From contig JADKBW010000001.1 in assembly GCA_016714905.1 (NCBI GenBank), forward strand, positions 62,001-126,000: DNA of 64,000 nucleotides. The letters run 5' to 3'. The position numbers were made by a program, and so were the translations under genes. The stretch is from Flavobacterium sp. (GTDB lineage: Bacteria; Bacteroidota; Bacteroidia; Flavobacteriales; Flavobacteriaceae). The notes beneath the pieces are model-generated. The model saw only the letters and a list, made by a program, of their open reading frames with translations. It was not told the DNA's origin and did no database searches. Shown here in pieces: positions 17,392 through 26,759 of the stretch (positions are counted from its first letter, which is position 1; each line of letters opens with the position of its first letter).

Positions 17392-17652
17392 TTATGCTTC
17401 GAATGGAAGAATAGAAACGTATGATTTGTTATCTTTTTTCTTTTGGAACTGAACCACTCCATCAACTTTTGCATGTAAAGTATGATCTTTACCCATGTAA
17501 ACGTTTTCTCCTGGATTGTGTTTAGAACCTCTTTGTCTAACGATGATATTCCCAGCAATAGCAGCTTGACCACCATAAATCTTAACACCTAAACGTTTCG
17601 ATTCTGATTCTCTACCATTCTTGGAACTACCGACACCTTTCTTGTGAGCCAT
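17392..17652 (-). CDS. rpmA: 50S ribosomal protein L27 (bL27)
   Basis: This 86-residue L27 begins directly with MAHKKGVGSSKNGRESESKR, the conserved flexible N-terminus that reaches the peptidyl-transferase centre. GGQAAIAGNIIVRQRG and HNPGENVYMGKDHTL follow. It lies 23 bp downstream of rplU in the usual rplU-rpmA operon. Confidence 0.98.
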   Translation of the reverse strand: MAHKKGVGSSKNGRESESKRLGVKIYGGQAAIAGNIIVRQRGSKHNPGENVYMGKDHTLHAKVDGVVQFQKKKDNKSYVSILPFEA

Positions 17653-17675
17653 GACGTATTAGTTTTAAATGTTAA

Positions 17676-18050
17676 TTATTCTTCAGTTGTTGTTTCAGTT
17701 GCCTCTGCTTTCTTAGCAGTTGCTTTCTTTTTAGTACCAGTCGCGCTGATTCCTTCAATTACAATTTGAGTAAGATACTGTCTGTGACCGTTTCTTTTCT
17801 TGAATCCTTTTCTTCTTTTCTTTTTGAAAACGATTACTTTGTCTCCTTTTAAGTGTTGTAACACTTTGGCTTCTACTGAAGCACCTTCTATAGCTGGGGC
17901 GCCTAAAGTTACGCTTCCGTTATCGTCTAATAAAAGAACTTTGTCAAAAGAAACTTTTGAACCTTCTTCGTTAGCCAAACGGTGAACATAAACCTTTAAG
18001 TCTTTGCTTACTTTAAATTGTTGCCCTGCTATCTCTACGATTGCGTACAT
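17676..18050 (-). CDS. rplU: 50S ribosomal protein L21 (bL21)
   Basis: This is L21 of 124 residues with start at MYAIVEIAGQQFKVSKDL (18050). An in-frame ATG 63 nt upstream lies beyond the promoter -7 box and is rejected. The basic KKKRRKGFKKRNGHRQYLT segment is the rRNA-binding signature. A C-terminal extension rich in Lys, Ala and Glu (~100-124) goes past the ~103-residue E. coli protein and is common in flavobacteria. Confidence 0.96.
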   Translation of the reverse strand: MYAIVEIAGQQFKVSKDLKVYVHRLANEEGSKVSFDKVLLLDDNGSVTLGAPAIEGASVEAKVLQHLKGDKVIVFKKKRRKGFKKRNGHRQYLTQIVIEGISATGTKKKATAKKAEATETTTEE

Positions 18051-18083
18051 AACAATGATGTTTATTTGTTTATAAAATGGATG

Positions 18084-18113
18084 CAAATATACAACTAAAT
18101 CCCATTCTCGCAA
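18084..18113 (-). promoter_or_regulatory. Promoter of rplU-rpmA
   Basis: On the minus strand TTG (18111-18113), a 19-nt spacer and TATATTTG (18084-18091) form a textbook Bacteroidota promoter, 34 nt upstream of the rplU ATG. Confidence 0.8.
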
Positions 18114-18167
18114 CTAGTTGTGAAAAAAGTTTTTAATTTAAAGTTTATGGCGTGCCGGCGTTAGAAA

Positions 18168-18254
18168 AATTGAAGCCCAATACAACAAAATCCGCCTTCG
18201 CTATTTTTATCCTGAAACGAGTTCAGGATAAAAAGATGCCGCTTCCATCGCTCA
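18168..18254 (-). repeat. Dispersed palindromic element, copy G (divergent)
   Basis: On the minus strand GATGGAAGCGGCATC and the TAGCGAAGGCGG arm flank an internal perfect stem TTTTTATCCTGAA / TTCAGGATAAAAA. The arms match copy B best. It lies in the divergent region between rplU and the M16 peptidase gene. Confidence 0.65.
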
Positions 18255-18319
18255 CGCAAACCAACGTTTCCATCGGTCAATTAATTTACTTTGAACTTTC
18301 AGTCCTTATCAAAAAAACT

Positions 18320-18327
18320 TACTTTTG
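18320..18327 (+). promoter_or_regulatory. Putative -7 element of the M16 peptidase operon
   Basis: TACTTTTG matches TAnnTTTG, 51 nt before the ATG at 18379. The -33 element is not clear. Confidence 0.4.
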
Positions 18328-18378
18328 ACGTAACACAATTTAAGAAACCGCTACCTAAAAGCATCCTAATTTCACTGT

Positions 18379-19701
18379 ATGAAAAATATGCTGTTCGCTT
18401 TATTTACTTTAGCCTGTGCCCAAGTAGCATCCGCGCAAAAAGTAGCTTTTGAAGAATTCACTCTCGACAATGGTCTGCATGTAATTTTACACCAAGACAA
18501 ATCAGCGCCCGTCATTATTACTTCTGTGATGTATCATGTTGGTACCAAAAACGAAAACCCAAATCACACAGGCTTCGCGCATTTCTTCGAGCATCTTTTG
18601 TTCGAAGGAACAGAAAACATCGGTCGAGGCGAATGGATGAAAATTGTTTCTGGAAATGGCGGCACCAATAATGCCAACACTTCTGTAGACAGAACTTATT
18701 ACTACGAAGTCTTCCCTTCAAACAATCTCGAATTAGCCATTTGGATGGAAGCCGAACGCATGTTGCATCCTGTGATCAATCAAATTGGAGTGGACACACA
18801 AAAAGAAGTAGTTAAAGAAGAAAAACGACTCAAAGTTGACAACCAACCTTATGGCAATGTTATTAATGTGGTCAAAGAAAACCTGTTTATTAAACATCCC
18901 TATCGCTGGGATATTGACGGAAAAACGGAACATATCGACGCCGCTACCTTAGAAGAATTCAAAGCATTCAACAAAAAATTCTATGTCCCGAACAATGCCG
19001 TTCTTGTTGTTGCTGGAAATTTCGAAACTTCAGAAGCCACAAAATGGATTAACAAATATTTCAACCCAGTAAAAAAAGCACCTGCTGTTGAAAAAATTGC
19101 AATAACTGAAGAGCCAATTACAAAAACTATACAGGCAACTTTTGAAGATCCTAACATTCAAATTCCTGCGATTGTTGCCGCTTATCGAGTTCCATCGATG
19201 AAATCAAAAGATGCGAGAATACTAGAATTAATCTCTACTTTATTAAGTGACGGCAAAAGTTCGATTTTGTACAAGAAAATTGTTGATGACAAAAAAATGG
19301 CGCTTCAAGTCGGTGCGTATATCATGCAACAAGAAGACTACGGCATGTATATTATCTATGGATTGCCATTGGGAGAAAATACCACTGCTTCCATTCTGAA
19401 AGAAATTGACGAAGAAATTCTTAAACTTCAAATGGACTTGATTTCTGAAAGAGATTTTCAAAAATTACAAAACAAAATTGAAAATGATTTTGTAAACAAC
19501 AATGCTACCGTTGAAGGAATCGCAGAAAATCTGGCAACCTATTATTTGCTTTACAACGACGTCAATTTGATCAACATCAATATCAAAAACTATCTTTCAA
19601 TTACGCGAGAAGATATTAGAAATGCGGCAAAAACCTACTTAAATTCAAGCCAACGATTGCTTCTAGACTACATTCCGTCTAAAGAGAAAAAGCTAAACTA
19701 A
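18379..19701 (+). CDS. M16 family zinc metallopeptidase, catalytic subunit
   Basis: This 440-residue protein has a signal peptide (MKNMLFALFTLACAQVASAQ). The inverted zinc motif H-x-x-E-H is at HFFEH (about 69-73, in GFAHFFEHLLFEG), with the third zinc ligand Glu in the KEVVKEEKR region (~145). It is the size of the catalytic half of two-chain M16B peptidases (compare processing-peptidase beta or PqqL type). It is followed after 10 bp by a second M16 gene without the motif, so the two products likely form a periplasmic heterodimer that degrades small peptides. Confidence 0.92.
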   Translation: MKNMLFALFTLACAQVASAQKVAFEEFTLDNGLHVILHQDKSAPVIITSVMYHVGTKNENPNHTGFAHFFEHLLFEGTENIGRGEWMKIVSGNGGTNNANTSVDRTYYYEVFPSNNLELAIWMEAERMLHPVINQIGVDTQKEVVKEEKRLKVDNQPYGNVINVVKENLFIKHPYRWDIDGKTEHIDAATLEEFKAFNKKFYVPNNAVLVVAGNFETSEATKWINKYFNPVKKAPAVEKIAITEEPITKTIQATFEDPNIQIPAIVAAYRVPSMKSKDARILELISTLLSDGKSSILYKKIVDDKKMALQVGAYIMQQEDYGMYIIYGLPLGENTTASILKEIDEEILKLQMDLISERDFQKLQNKIENDFVNNNATVEGIAENLATYYLLYNDVNLININIKNYLSITREDIRNAAKTYLNSSQRLLLDYIPSKEKKLN

Positions 19702-19711
19702 TCATATTGTT

Positions 19712-21754
19712 ATGAAAAACATATTTCTTATTCTTGTGAGTATTTTTCTCATCAGTTCGATTCGGGCACAAAATAATACGCAACCAAAACCTGGCCCAGT
19801 TCCGCAAGTGAATATTGGACAGCCACAATCATTTGTTCTAAAAAATGGATTGAAAGTACTTGTGGTGGAAAATCACAAATTACCAAGAGTGGCATTTAGC
19901 CTTTCCATCGACAATGCTCCGTATTTCGAAGGTGGAAAAAAAGGCGTTTCAGATTTAACTAGTTCGCTGATTGGAAGTGGTTCAGCAAAAATTTCTAAAG
20001 AGCACTTTAACGAAGAAGTCGATTTCTTAGGAGCATCGATTCGTTTCAGTAATAGAGGTGCTTACGCTAGTGGACTATCAAAATATTCCCAGCGAATTCT
20101 AGAACTGATGGCAGAAGGCGCGCTACACACCGTTTTTACAAACTCAGAGTTAGATAAGGAAAAAACAAAGTTGATGGAAAGTCTAAAGGTCACTGAGAAA
20201 AGTGTCCCGACAGTTGCTCGACGAGTAGAAAATATTTTAACGTACGGAAAAAACCATCCATTTGGTGAATATCTGACGGAATCAAGTATTGCAAATATTA
20301 CCTTAGAGGATGTTACGTTAAACTACAACACCTATTTTGTTCCTGATAATGCCTACTTAGTGGTCATGGGCGACATTAATTTTGAAACCATAAAAACGCA
20401 AATCGAAACATTATTTGAACCATGGCCAAAAGCTATAGCCCCTAATTTGAGTTATTCCCATGCTAAAGATGTTCAGTATACGCAAATTAATTTTGTGGAC
20501 TTGCCAAACGCCGTACAATCTGAAATCTCCGTGATGAATCTTTGTACTTTAAAAATGAAAGATCCAGATTATTTTGCCGCCATTCTAGCGAATCAAATAT
20601 TAGGAGGGGATTACAATAGTTATTTGATGTCGAATTTAAGAGAAAAGAACGCGTGGACCTATAATGCAGGATCTCGAATTGGTGACAGCAGATATATTTC
20701 GAGATTTATCGCTTTTACACAAGTGCGAAATGCCGTTACGGACAGCGCTATTGTAGAAATGCTCAAAGAGATTAAACGAATCCGAACCGAGAAAGTAGAT
20801 TCAAAAGTACTGCAAAATGTGAAAGCGAGCTATATCGGTCAGTTTGTTATGGACATTGAGAAACCCGAAACCGTTGCAGGTTATGCATTAGAAATCAAAA
20901 CGCAAGGGTTGCCTGAAGATTTCTATGAAAAATACATTGCAAAAATTAATGCGGTTACTGCTGATGACATTACGCGCGTCGTCAATAAATATATTTTACC
21001 TGATCAAGAACGAATTGTCGTTGTCGGAAAAGGTGCTGATATTTTGCCTGCCCTGGAAAAATTAAAGATTCCGATATTTTACTTTGATAAATACGGTAAT
21101 GCGACTGAAAAACCCAATTACAAAATTGCCGTCCCAAAAGAAATGACCGCAAAGACTGTTCTGGATAAATATATCAATGCAATCGGCGGCGAAAAAGTAC
21201 TGCGAACCGTAAAATCGCTGTATACAATTTCATCGGGAACGATTCAAGGTGCTCCTATCGAGTTGACTTCGAAAACAACCTCAAGCAACAAGCAGCTTCG
21301 AGAAATCAAAGTTATGGGCATGTCAATGATGAAACAAGTGGTAAACGAAAAAGGCGCCTATATCATTCAACAAGGTCAGAAAAAAGAGCTTAGTGGCGAA
21401 GAATTAGATGAAATAAAATCGAGCGCAGTTCCTTTTGATGAACTTTCTTTAATTAACAAACCCACAATTTCTCTAGAAGGCATCGAGGTTTATAATGATG
21501 CTGACACATACGTCATCAAGGATGGAAATGCTAAATATTATTACGATGTGAAAACAGGGTTGAAAGTAGCTGAGATAAAATCGATGGATGTGGGTGGACA
21601 ACTGATTTCGCAAACTAGTAATTTTAGCGACTATCGTGAAGTCAACGGAATAAAGATTCCTTTTGTAAACTCCATTAATATCGGAATGGAAATCTTACTT
21701 ACTACCACAGACGTCAAAATAAATGAAGGTGTCTCAGATGCCGATTTCCAATAA
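19712..21754 (+). CDS. M16 family peptidase, non-catalytic partner with C-terminal extension
   Basis: This 680-residue protein has a signal peptide ending SIRAQ. The two M16-type domains span ~35-460. At the position of the zinc motif it reads GVSDLTSSLIGSGS, with no HxxEH, so it is the non-catalytic half. The 'arginine/tyrosine' partner segment is recognisable as LREKNAWTYNAGSR (~309-322). Residues ~480-680 form an extra domain resembling the outer-membrane lipoprotein-sorting-protein-like fold (DKYINAIGGEKVLRTVKSL and later repeats). This extension is common in the Bacteroidota partner subunit and its role is unknown. It is co-transcribed with the catalytic subunit. Confidence 0.88.
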   Translation: MKNIFLILVSIFLISSIRAQNNTQPKPGPVPQVNIGQPQSFVLKNGLKVLVVENHKLPRVAFSLSIDNAPYFEGGKKGVSDLTSSLIGSGSAKISKEHFNEEVDFLGASIRFSNRGAYASGLSKYSQRILELMAEGALHTVFTNSELDKEKTKLMESLKVTEKSVPTVARRVENILTYGKNHPFGEYLTESSIANITLEDVTLNYNTYFVPDNAYLVVMGDINFETIKTQIETLFEPWPKAIAPNLSYSHAKDVQYTQINFVDLPNAVQSEISVMNLCTLKMKDPDYFAAILANQILGGDYNSYLMSNLREKNAWTYNAGSRIGDSRYISRFIAFTQVRNAVTDSAIVEMLKEIKRIRTEKVDSKVLQNVKASYIGQFVMDIEKPETVAGYALEIKTQGLPEDFYEKYIAKINAVTADDITRVVNKYILPDQERIVVVGKGADILPALEKLKIPIFYFDKYGNATEKPNYKIAVPKEMTAKTVLDKYINAIGGEKVLRTVKSLYTISSGTIQGAPIELTSKTTSSNKQLREIKVMGMSMMKQVVNEKGAYIIQQGQKKELSGEELDEIKSSAVPFDELSLINKPTISLEGIEVYNDADTYVIKDGNAKYYYDVKTGLKVAEIKSMDVGGQLISQTSNFSDYREVNGIKIPFVNSINIGMEILLTTTDVKINEGVSDADFQ

Positions 21755-21786
21755 TTCAAAAACCGAGAGCGGTATTCACTTGGATT

Positions 21787-22654
21787 TTATTTTTTACTTG
21801 TCAAGTAAACGCCAAATAGAATAACACTGGCTCCTAGTAATTGAACAATAGTTAACATTTCTTCATCTAGCATTCCCCAAAAAAAAGCGACGACTGGAAT
21901 CAAATAAGTTACCGACGTGGCAAAAACAGGCGTTGCCATTTGAATTAGCTTAAAGAAAATAATATTCGCAATTCCTGTTTCTACGATTCCTAGAATCATA
22001 ATATAAAAGACAGCACTTTGGACTTCAACTTTATGCATCGTATTCATAAATCCAGTTGAAAATAAGATGACTAGCGCTGGAACTAGCATCAGCGTAAAAT
22101 TGCCGGTACTGATACTCAGCGGTGATAAATCTGATAGATATCTTTTAATCAAATTGACATTCGTCGCGTAGCAGATTGTCGCGATCAAGACTAAAATTGC
22201 ATAATAATAGTTTTGTTCGGGATGATGGATCGCTCCGTTGAAAATCAGCAAAGAAGTGCCAAGAAAACCAATAAATACACCAATAATCTGTATTCTTTTA
22301 AATTGTAATCCAAAAGCAAATGTTCCAATAATCAAGGTGTTCAACGGTGTTAATGAGTTCAATATAGAGCTGACCGAACTATCAATTTGGGTTTGTGCCA
22401 TGGCAAACAAAAAAGCAGGAATAAATGTTCCGAACAAGGCGGTTAACGCCAAATACTTCCATTGATATAGCGGAATTCTTGGTAAATTTCGAAAACCGAT
22501 AATCAAGAGAAAAATCGTAGTAAAAAATCATTCGTAGGGAACCGACTTGTAGTGGATTTAACCCGACCAATCCTCTTTTAATTAAGATAAATGAACTCCC
22601 CCAAATTAAGGCAAGTACTATAAGATAGATCCATTTTAATTGTTGCACTTTCAT
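21787..22654 (-). CDS. EamA/DMT family membrane transporter, frameshifted in this sequence
   Basis: This 10-helix drug/metabolite transporter of about 289 residues is read from MKVQQLKWIYLIVLALIWGS at 22654. WGSSFILIKRGL is the typical first-helix motif of EamA repeat 1. The frame breaks at a six-T run near 22526. Removing one T gives RMIFTTIFLLIIGFRNLPR and joins the remaining frame to the stop at 21787. The second EamA repeat includes ATNVNLIKRYLSDLSP and the C-terminal ILFGVYLTSKK. The substrate is unknown; relatives export amino acids or other metabolites. Confidence 0.85.
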
Positions 22655-22696
22655 TTTGAGGCTTTAGTTGTGCCAAATTTGTAATAATTTTATGAA

Positions 22697-22724
22697 TTGT
22701 CTCTTCTTTTTTTATATATTTTTG
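22697..22724 (+). promoter_or_regulatory. Promoter of the HMA lipoprotein gene
   Basis: TTG (22697-22699), 17-nt spacer, TATTTTTG (22717-22724), 45 nt before the ATG at 22770. Confidence 0.6.
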
Positions 22725-22769
22725 TAGCCAGTTTATTAGTATAACATCGTCCCAATTAAAATACGAATC

Positions 22770-23138
22770 ATGACTTTTACAAAACTTCTATTTGTCGCAT
22801 CTATTTCCGCAGTATTGTTTATTAGTTGCAAGCAAACCGCAAGTGCGCCAGGCGAAAAAACTGTTGCTAAATCAAAGTCGACTATTAATCCCGAGAAATT
22901 GGAAAAAGCAACCTTTAATATTGAAGGAATGACTTGCGCCATAGGTTGTGCCAAAACGATTGAAAAAGAACTTTCTGAAACAGACGGTGTTCAAAATGCT
23001 ACCGTTGACTTCGATAAAAAAGAAGCTACAGTTTCATTTGACAGTTCCATTCAAAATCCAGAATCAATTACAAAAATCGTTGAAGCTACTGCAGACGGGG
23101 AAACTTATAAGGTGTCAAATATGGTTGCTTCGAAATAA
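22770..23138 (+). CDS. Lipoprotein with heavy-metal-associated (HMA) domain
   Basis: This is a 122-residue protein. The signal peptide ends in a lipobox FISCK (Cys20), followed by a ~30-residue linker and one HMA domain (~48-115). The metal-binding loop is GMTCAIGCAKTIEKEL, i.e. the GMTCxxGC form usual in Bacteroidota, with two cysteines for Cu(I) or Zn(II). Membrane anchoring suggests a periplasmic metal chaperone or sensor rather than a cytoplasmic one. No P-type ATPase is nearby. Confidence 0.85.
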   Translation: MTFTKLLFVASISAVLFISCKQTASAPGEKTVAKSKSTINPEKLEKATFNIEGMTCAIGCAKTIEKELSETDGVQNATVDFDKKEATVSFDSSIQNPESITKIVEATADGETYKVSNMVASK

Positions 23139-23156
23139 AGTAATTCATTGATATAG

Positions 23157-23211
23157 AAAAAAGAGACAAAAATCAAGACAACTAAAATCTTGATTCTTGT
23201 CTCTTTTTTGT
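23157..23211. terminator. Long bidirectional terminator hairpin
   Basis: AAAAAAGAGACAA-AAATCAAGA pairs with TCTTGATT-CTTGTCTCTTTTTT, a ~22-bp stem with a small bulge, between the convergent HMA and gldD genes. Its CTTGATTCTTGTCT segment recurs at 53080-53094. Confidence 0.85.
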
Positions 23212-23217
23212 TCTAAA

Positions 23218-23781
23218 TTACTTCCATTGTAAACTCTCCATCAACCGTTGCATATCATTCTTGACATAACTAGCCGCTGGCATTATCGAATCGAAATTGG
23301 GTTTTGCATAGAAATAGACAGAACAGTCAATAAAGTGCTTGACACTATCGGTTACATAAAATTGCGCATTGGTCGCAGCATTACCATTAACGTGATAAAA
23401 CATGCCATAAACTTTATGGTCGGAATTGATAAAAGGCTGTTCTAGTATATCATCGGCTTTTATAACGTGCTCATAGGTAAGTTTCTGAGCATCTTTGAGA
23501 AGTGCATTGATATTATTTTTTACCGGTTTATAGCTTACATAAATTGTGGCTTTCATTTTCGGATAATCGATCGTGAAATTACAATCAGATTTCTCTTTAA
23601 TGATGGCTTTATCGTTGATGTCAAAAGCAAAAGGGCAAGCGTTTTCAAAATGTGCATATTGTGCCAAATTATAGTCTAGTCGCAATTGACTTGTAGGTTT
23701 TGGTAGCACATCTTTCTTACAACTAAAAAAAGCGAAAAAGATAAGGAATAAAAAAGGGGTGAGCGTTTTTCTAGAAGTCAT
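23218..23781 (-). CDS. gldD: Gliding motility lipoprotein GldD
   Basis: This is a 187-residue lipoprotein with lipobox FFSCKK (Cys21). The body matches GldD: YAHFENACPFAFDIN, CNFTIDYPKMKATIYVSY, YGMFYHVNGNAATNAQFYVT and a C-terminal MQRLMESLQWK. GldD is required for gliding in Flavobacterium johnsoniae and works with the type IX secretion/gliding machinery; its exact role is not settled. It lies 8 bp downstream of gldE in the conserved ssb-gldE-gldD order. Confidence 0.93.
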   Translation of the reverse strand: MTSRKTLTPFLFLIFFAFFSCKKDVLPKPTSQLRLDYNLAQYAHFENACPFAFDINDKAIIKEKSDCNFTIDYPKMKATIYVSYKPVKNNINALLKDAQKLTYEHVIKADDILEQPFINSDHKVYGMFYHVNGNAATNAQFYVTDSVKHFIDCSVYFYAKPNFDSIMPAASYVKNDMQRLMESLQWK

Positions 23782-23789
23782 TTTTTATC

Positions 23790-25085
23790 TTATTCAATGG
23801 TTACCTTTATCTGCTTAATCCTTTTCTTATCTATTGTTTCAATCATAAATTTGCAATTGCTAAAAACAATTTTCTGTCCTTTTTTGGGGAAGTTTCCGAT
23901 GATTTCTAGAATAAATCCAGCTAACGTTTCTGCTTCGCCTTTTGTCTTCTCAAATAAATTTTCATCTACTTCAACAATTCTATAGAAGTCCTTCAAGTTG
24001 ATTTTACCTTCAAATAGAAAATTCTTATCATCAATTTGAGAATAATTGAGGTTTTCGTCGTCAAACTCATCACTAATATCACCTACAATCTCTTCAATAA
24101 CATCTTCCAAAGATACCAACCCAGAAGTTCCGCCATATTCATCAACTACAATAGCCAAATGACTTTTCATACTTTGAAAATCTTTTAGCAAATTGTCTAG
24201 CTTTTTGTTTTCAGGAACAAAGAAAGGCTCTCGAACTAAAGCGACCCAATCCAACTCCTTTTTATTGATATGCGGAATCAAATCTTTGACAAACAAAACG
24301 CCTTCCACGTGATCTATATTGTCGCGATACACCGGAATTCTTGAAAATCCACTTGCTGAAATCTTAGGCAGAATCTCAGTGAAACTCTCTGAAATCTCTA
24401 AAGCAAAAATATCAATTCTCGGGCTCATTACTTGTTTTGTGTCGGTGTTGCCAAAAGAGACAATTCCCTCCAAAATCTTTTGCTCTTTATGACTGGTTTC
24501 TTCGTATGATGTCAACTCTAATGCCTGTGACAATTGGTCAACAGAAAAATTGCCTTTTTGTTTTCCCAACTTTTCATGTAAGAAGATGGTGAGTGAACGC
24601 ATCGGCATACTTATCGGAGAAAGTAAAGTGTCGAGAATTGAAAGCGGGAAGGCAACCAATTTAGCGAATTTTATGTTATTCCTGTTCGCATATACTTTTG
24701 GCAATACCTCTCCAAACAAAAGTATCAGGAAAGTCACAAGTATAACGTCAACAACAAATTTTAAAAACGGGGATTCTATTGCATCAAAAAGATTTTTTCC
24801 TACTACTGAAAACAAAATTACAACACCAATATTGATAAAGTTATTGGCGACCAAAAGAGTTGCGAGTAGCTTTTTTGGTTTCTCAAGAAGTTTCGATATA
24901 ATTTTGGTCTTCGCGGGATTTTCCTTAGCACACTGGTCGATGTCCTTTGGCGTTAAAGAAAAATAGGCTACCTCTGCTGCAGAAATGAACGCAGAGCAAA
25001 AAAGCAAAACAAAAATAACGATAAAACCAAAAAGCAAATTGGTATCTATGGTTGAAAGCAAACTAAAACTGGGCTCTAGGTCCAA
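23790..25085 (-). CDS. gldE: Gliding motility-associated membrane protein GldE (CNNM/CorC family)
   Basis: This 431-residue protein has an N-terminal CNNM/DUF21 domain with about four membrane helices (~16-190, including FCSAFISAAEVAYFSL). Two CBS domains (~210-340, with VMSPRIDIFALEI and IVVDEYGGTSGLVSLEDVIEE) and a C-terminal CorC/HlyC transporter-associated domain (~355-430) follow. The family members are Mg/Co transport-related. GldE acts with GldD in gliding. It lies 26 bp downstream of ssb, within that operon. Confidence 0.93.
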   Translation of the reverse strand: MDLEPSFSLLSTIDTNLLFGFIVIFVLLFCSAFISAAEVAYFSLTPKDIDQCAKENPAKTKIISKLLEKPKKLLATLLVANNFINIGVVILFSVVGKNLFDAIESPFLKFVVDVILVTFLILLFGEVLPKVYANRNNIKFAKLVAFPLSILDTLLSPISMPMRSLTIFLHEKLGKQKGNFSVDQLSQALELTSYEETSHKEQKILEGIVSFGNTDTKQVMSPRIDIFALEISESFTEILPKISASGFSRIPVYRDNIDHVEGVLFVKDLIPHINKKELDWVALVREPFFVPENKKLDNLLKDFQSMKSHLAIVVDEYGGTSGLVSLEDVIEEIVGDISDEFDDENLNYSQIDDKNFLFEGKINLKDFYRIVEVDENLFEKTKGEAETLAGFILEIIGNFPKKGQKIVFSNCKFMIETIDKKRIKQIKVTIE

Positions 25086-25110
25086 ATTGAAATTCGTTAG
25101 TTAAACAATA

Positions 25111-25542
25111 TTAGAACGGCATATCGTTCTCGGACATTGGACTGTCATGAGAGTCGAAATTAGGACTCTTAGCGTCTGGCATGCCTTTATTTGATTCTAT
25201 TTCCTTCTTAACGGTAAGGAAAGTAAACTCGGTAACTTGAATCTCTGTGGTGTATTTTGTTACTCCTTCCTCTGTTTGCCATTGTCTTGATTTAATGCGG
25301 CCTTCAACAAAAATTTTATCTCCCTTTGACAAATATTTTTCGCAAATTTCAGCCGCTTTATTTCGAACTACTAAATTGTGCCATTCTGTTGAAGTAATCT
25401 TTTCGTTGGTCGACTTGTTGATATAGGTTTCGTTAGTTGCTAAAGGAAATCTTCCTATGCAGTTGCCTCCTTCGAAATAATGCATTTTTACATCTTCTCC
25501 CAAGTGACCAATTAACATGACTTTGTTTAACGTTCCGCTCAT
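25111..25542 (-). CDS. ssb: Single-stranded DNA-binding protein
   Basis: This 143-residue SSB has an N-terminal OB fold (~4-110: NKVMLIGHLGEDVKMHYFEG, TEWHNLVVRNKAAEICEKYL, GDKIFVEGRIKSRQW). A short acidic linker ends in the conserved protein-interaction tip ENDMPF, matching the usual D-D-I/M-P-F. It protects ssDNA in replication and repair. Confidence 0.96.
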   Translation of the reverse strand: MSGTLNKVMLIGHLGEDVKMHYFEGGNCIGRFPLATNETYINKSTNEKITSTEWHNLVVRNKAAEICEKYLSKGDKIFVEGRIKSRQWQTEEGVTKYTTEIQVTEFTFLTVKKEIESNKGMPDAKSPNFDSHDSPMSENDMPF

Positions 25543-25565
25543 TTTGTATGGTATTGTATTTTATC

Positions 25566-25598
25566 CAAATGTAGTAAAATTTTAAAAACTATTTCCAA
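25566..25598 (-). promoter_or_regulatory. Promoter of ssb-gldE-gldD
   Basis: On the minus strand TTG (25596-25598), a 22-nt spacer and TACATTTG (25566-25573), partly inside the end of mutY, 23 nt before the ssb ATG. Confidence 0.5.
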
Positions 25599-26628
25599 TC
25601 CTTTTCTATAAAATTATATATGACAATTGGGAATGGAAAAGTCAACAAAGTTTCATAATCTATTCCATTTGTAATAACGTTTGAAACGGCAACTTTCCAA
25701 AATTTAATATGCAAATGTTGGTGTGTTAGTTTATGCAATTGGCTGATTGCATTGAACTCTTCTATTGACACGATAGAATTTGCAACGAATTTTCGAGTCA
25801 AAAGCTCTAGTTGAAGATCTTCATAATCTAAATTTGTATCTGACTCTATCAATGGAAACTCATACAGATTATGCCAAATTCCTTTTCTTCGCGCTTCCGA
25901 ATGAAGGTATTACCCAAATTGTCAAAAAAAACAATATAATTAAAATACCTATTTCTAACTTTTAGTTTCTTTGACTTTATGGGTAGTGAATGCACTTTCT
26001 TTTTCTGCAGTGCCAAACAGCCCGCATTCAACGGACAATCACTACAATTTGGATTTTTCGGAACGCATTGTAATGCACCAAACTCCATTATTGCTTGGTT
26101 GAATAATGCGGGATTGACCTCTAGTATTAATTCATTTGCCAAATTAAAAAATTCTTTTTTTGCTGCATTCGATTGAATATCTGTTTCTATATCAAAATAT
26201 CTCGACAAAACGCGAAAAACATTTCCGTCAACAACTGGAATCACCTCATTAAAAGAAAAACTGGCAATTGCCGCAGCAGTGTATTCTCCAACACCATTTA
26301 ATTGTAACAAATCATTATAGGTATTGGGAAAAACACCATTCAAATTATTTCCGATGTGCTGCCCTGTTTTATGTAAATTCCGCGCTCTAGAATAATATCC
26401 GAGGCCTTGCCATAATTTTAAGACTTCTTGTTCAGAGGCATTGGCTAGGTCAAAAACTGTTGGAAACGCGTTTGTAAATGCATGAAAATATGGCATTCCT
26501 TGCGCAACTCTAGTCTGTTGGAGCATAATTTCAGATAACCATATCAAATAAGGGTCCTTCGTGTTTCGCCAAGGCAAATCGCGTTTGTTTTTTAGATACC
26601 ATTGGGTTAGTGAGTTAGCAAAATCCAT
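25589..26628 (-). CDS. mutY: A/G-specific adenine DNA glycosylase MutY, frameshifted in this sequence
   Basis: MutY removes adenine mispaired with 8-oxoguanine. Start MDFANSLTQWYLKNKRDLPW (26628). Signatures: LSEIMLQQTRVAQGMPYF, the helix-hairpin-helix LNGVGEYTAAAIASFSF with catalytic Asp in VVDGNVFRVLSRY, and the [4Fe-4S] cysteines CVPKNPNCSDCPLNAGC. The frame breaks near 25892. Adding one G to EEKE gives EEKGIWHNLYEFPLIESD, which joins the C-terminal NUDIX-like 8-oxoG recognition domain (LTRKFV, LTHQHLHIKFWKV) to 25589. A -7 box TACTTTTG lies 18 nt upstream. Confidence 0.9.
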
Positions 26629-26645
26629 TGTAAAATTTAGGTTCA

Positions 26646-26653
26646 CAAAAGTA
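26646..26653 (-). promoter_or_regulatory. Putative -7 element of mutY
   Basis: TACTTTTG on the minus strand ends 18 nt before the chosen ATG at 26628. It supports MDFANSL as the start over the upstream ATG at 26646. Confidence 0.45.
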
Positions 26654-26686
26654 AAAGTTTATGTAATTAAATTTTAGCGAATTAGG

Positions 26687-26718
26687 TTGATTAATTGTTT
26701 TTTAAATTCATATATTTG
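26687..26718 (+). promoter_or_regulatory. Promoter of the HU gene
   Basis: TTG (26687-26689), 21-nt spacer, TATATTTG (26711-26718), 41 nt before the ATG. The spacer is at the long end of the consensus range. Confidence 0.6.
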
Positions 26719-26759
26719 CAACCTCAAAAAAAATCACAAATCTTAAATTAAGAAAGAAA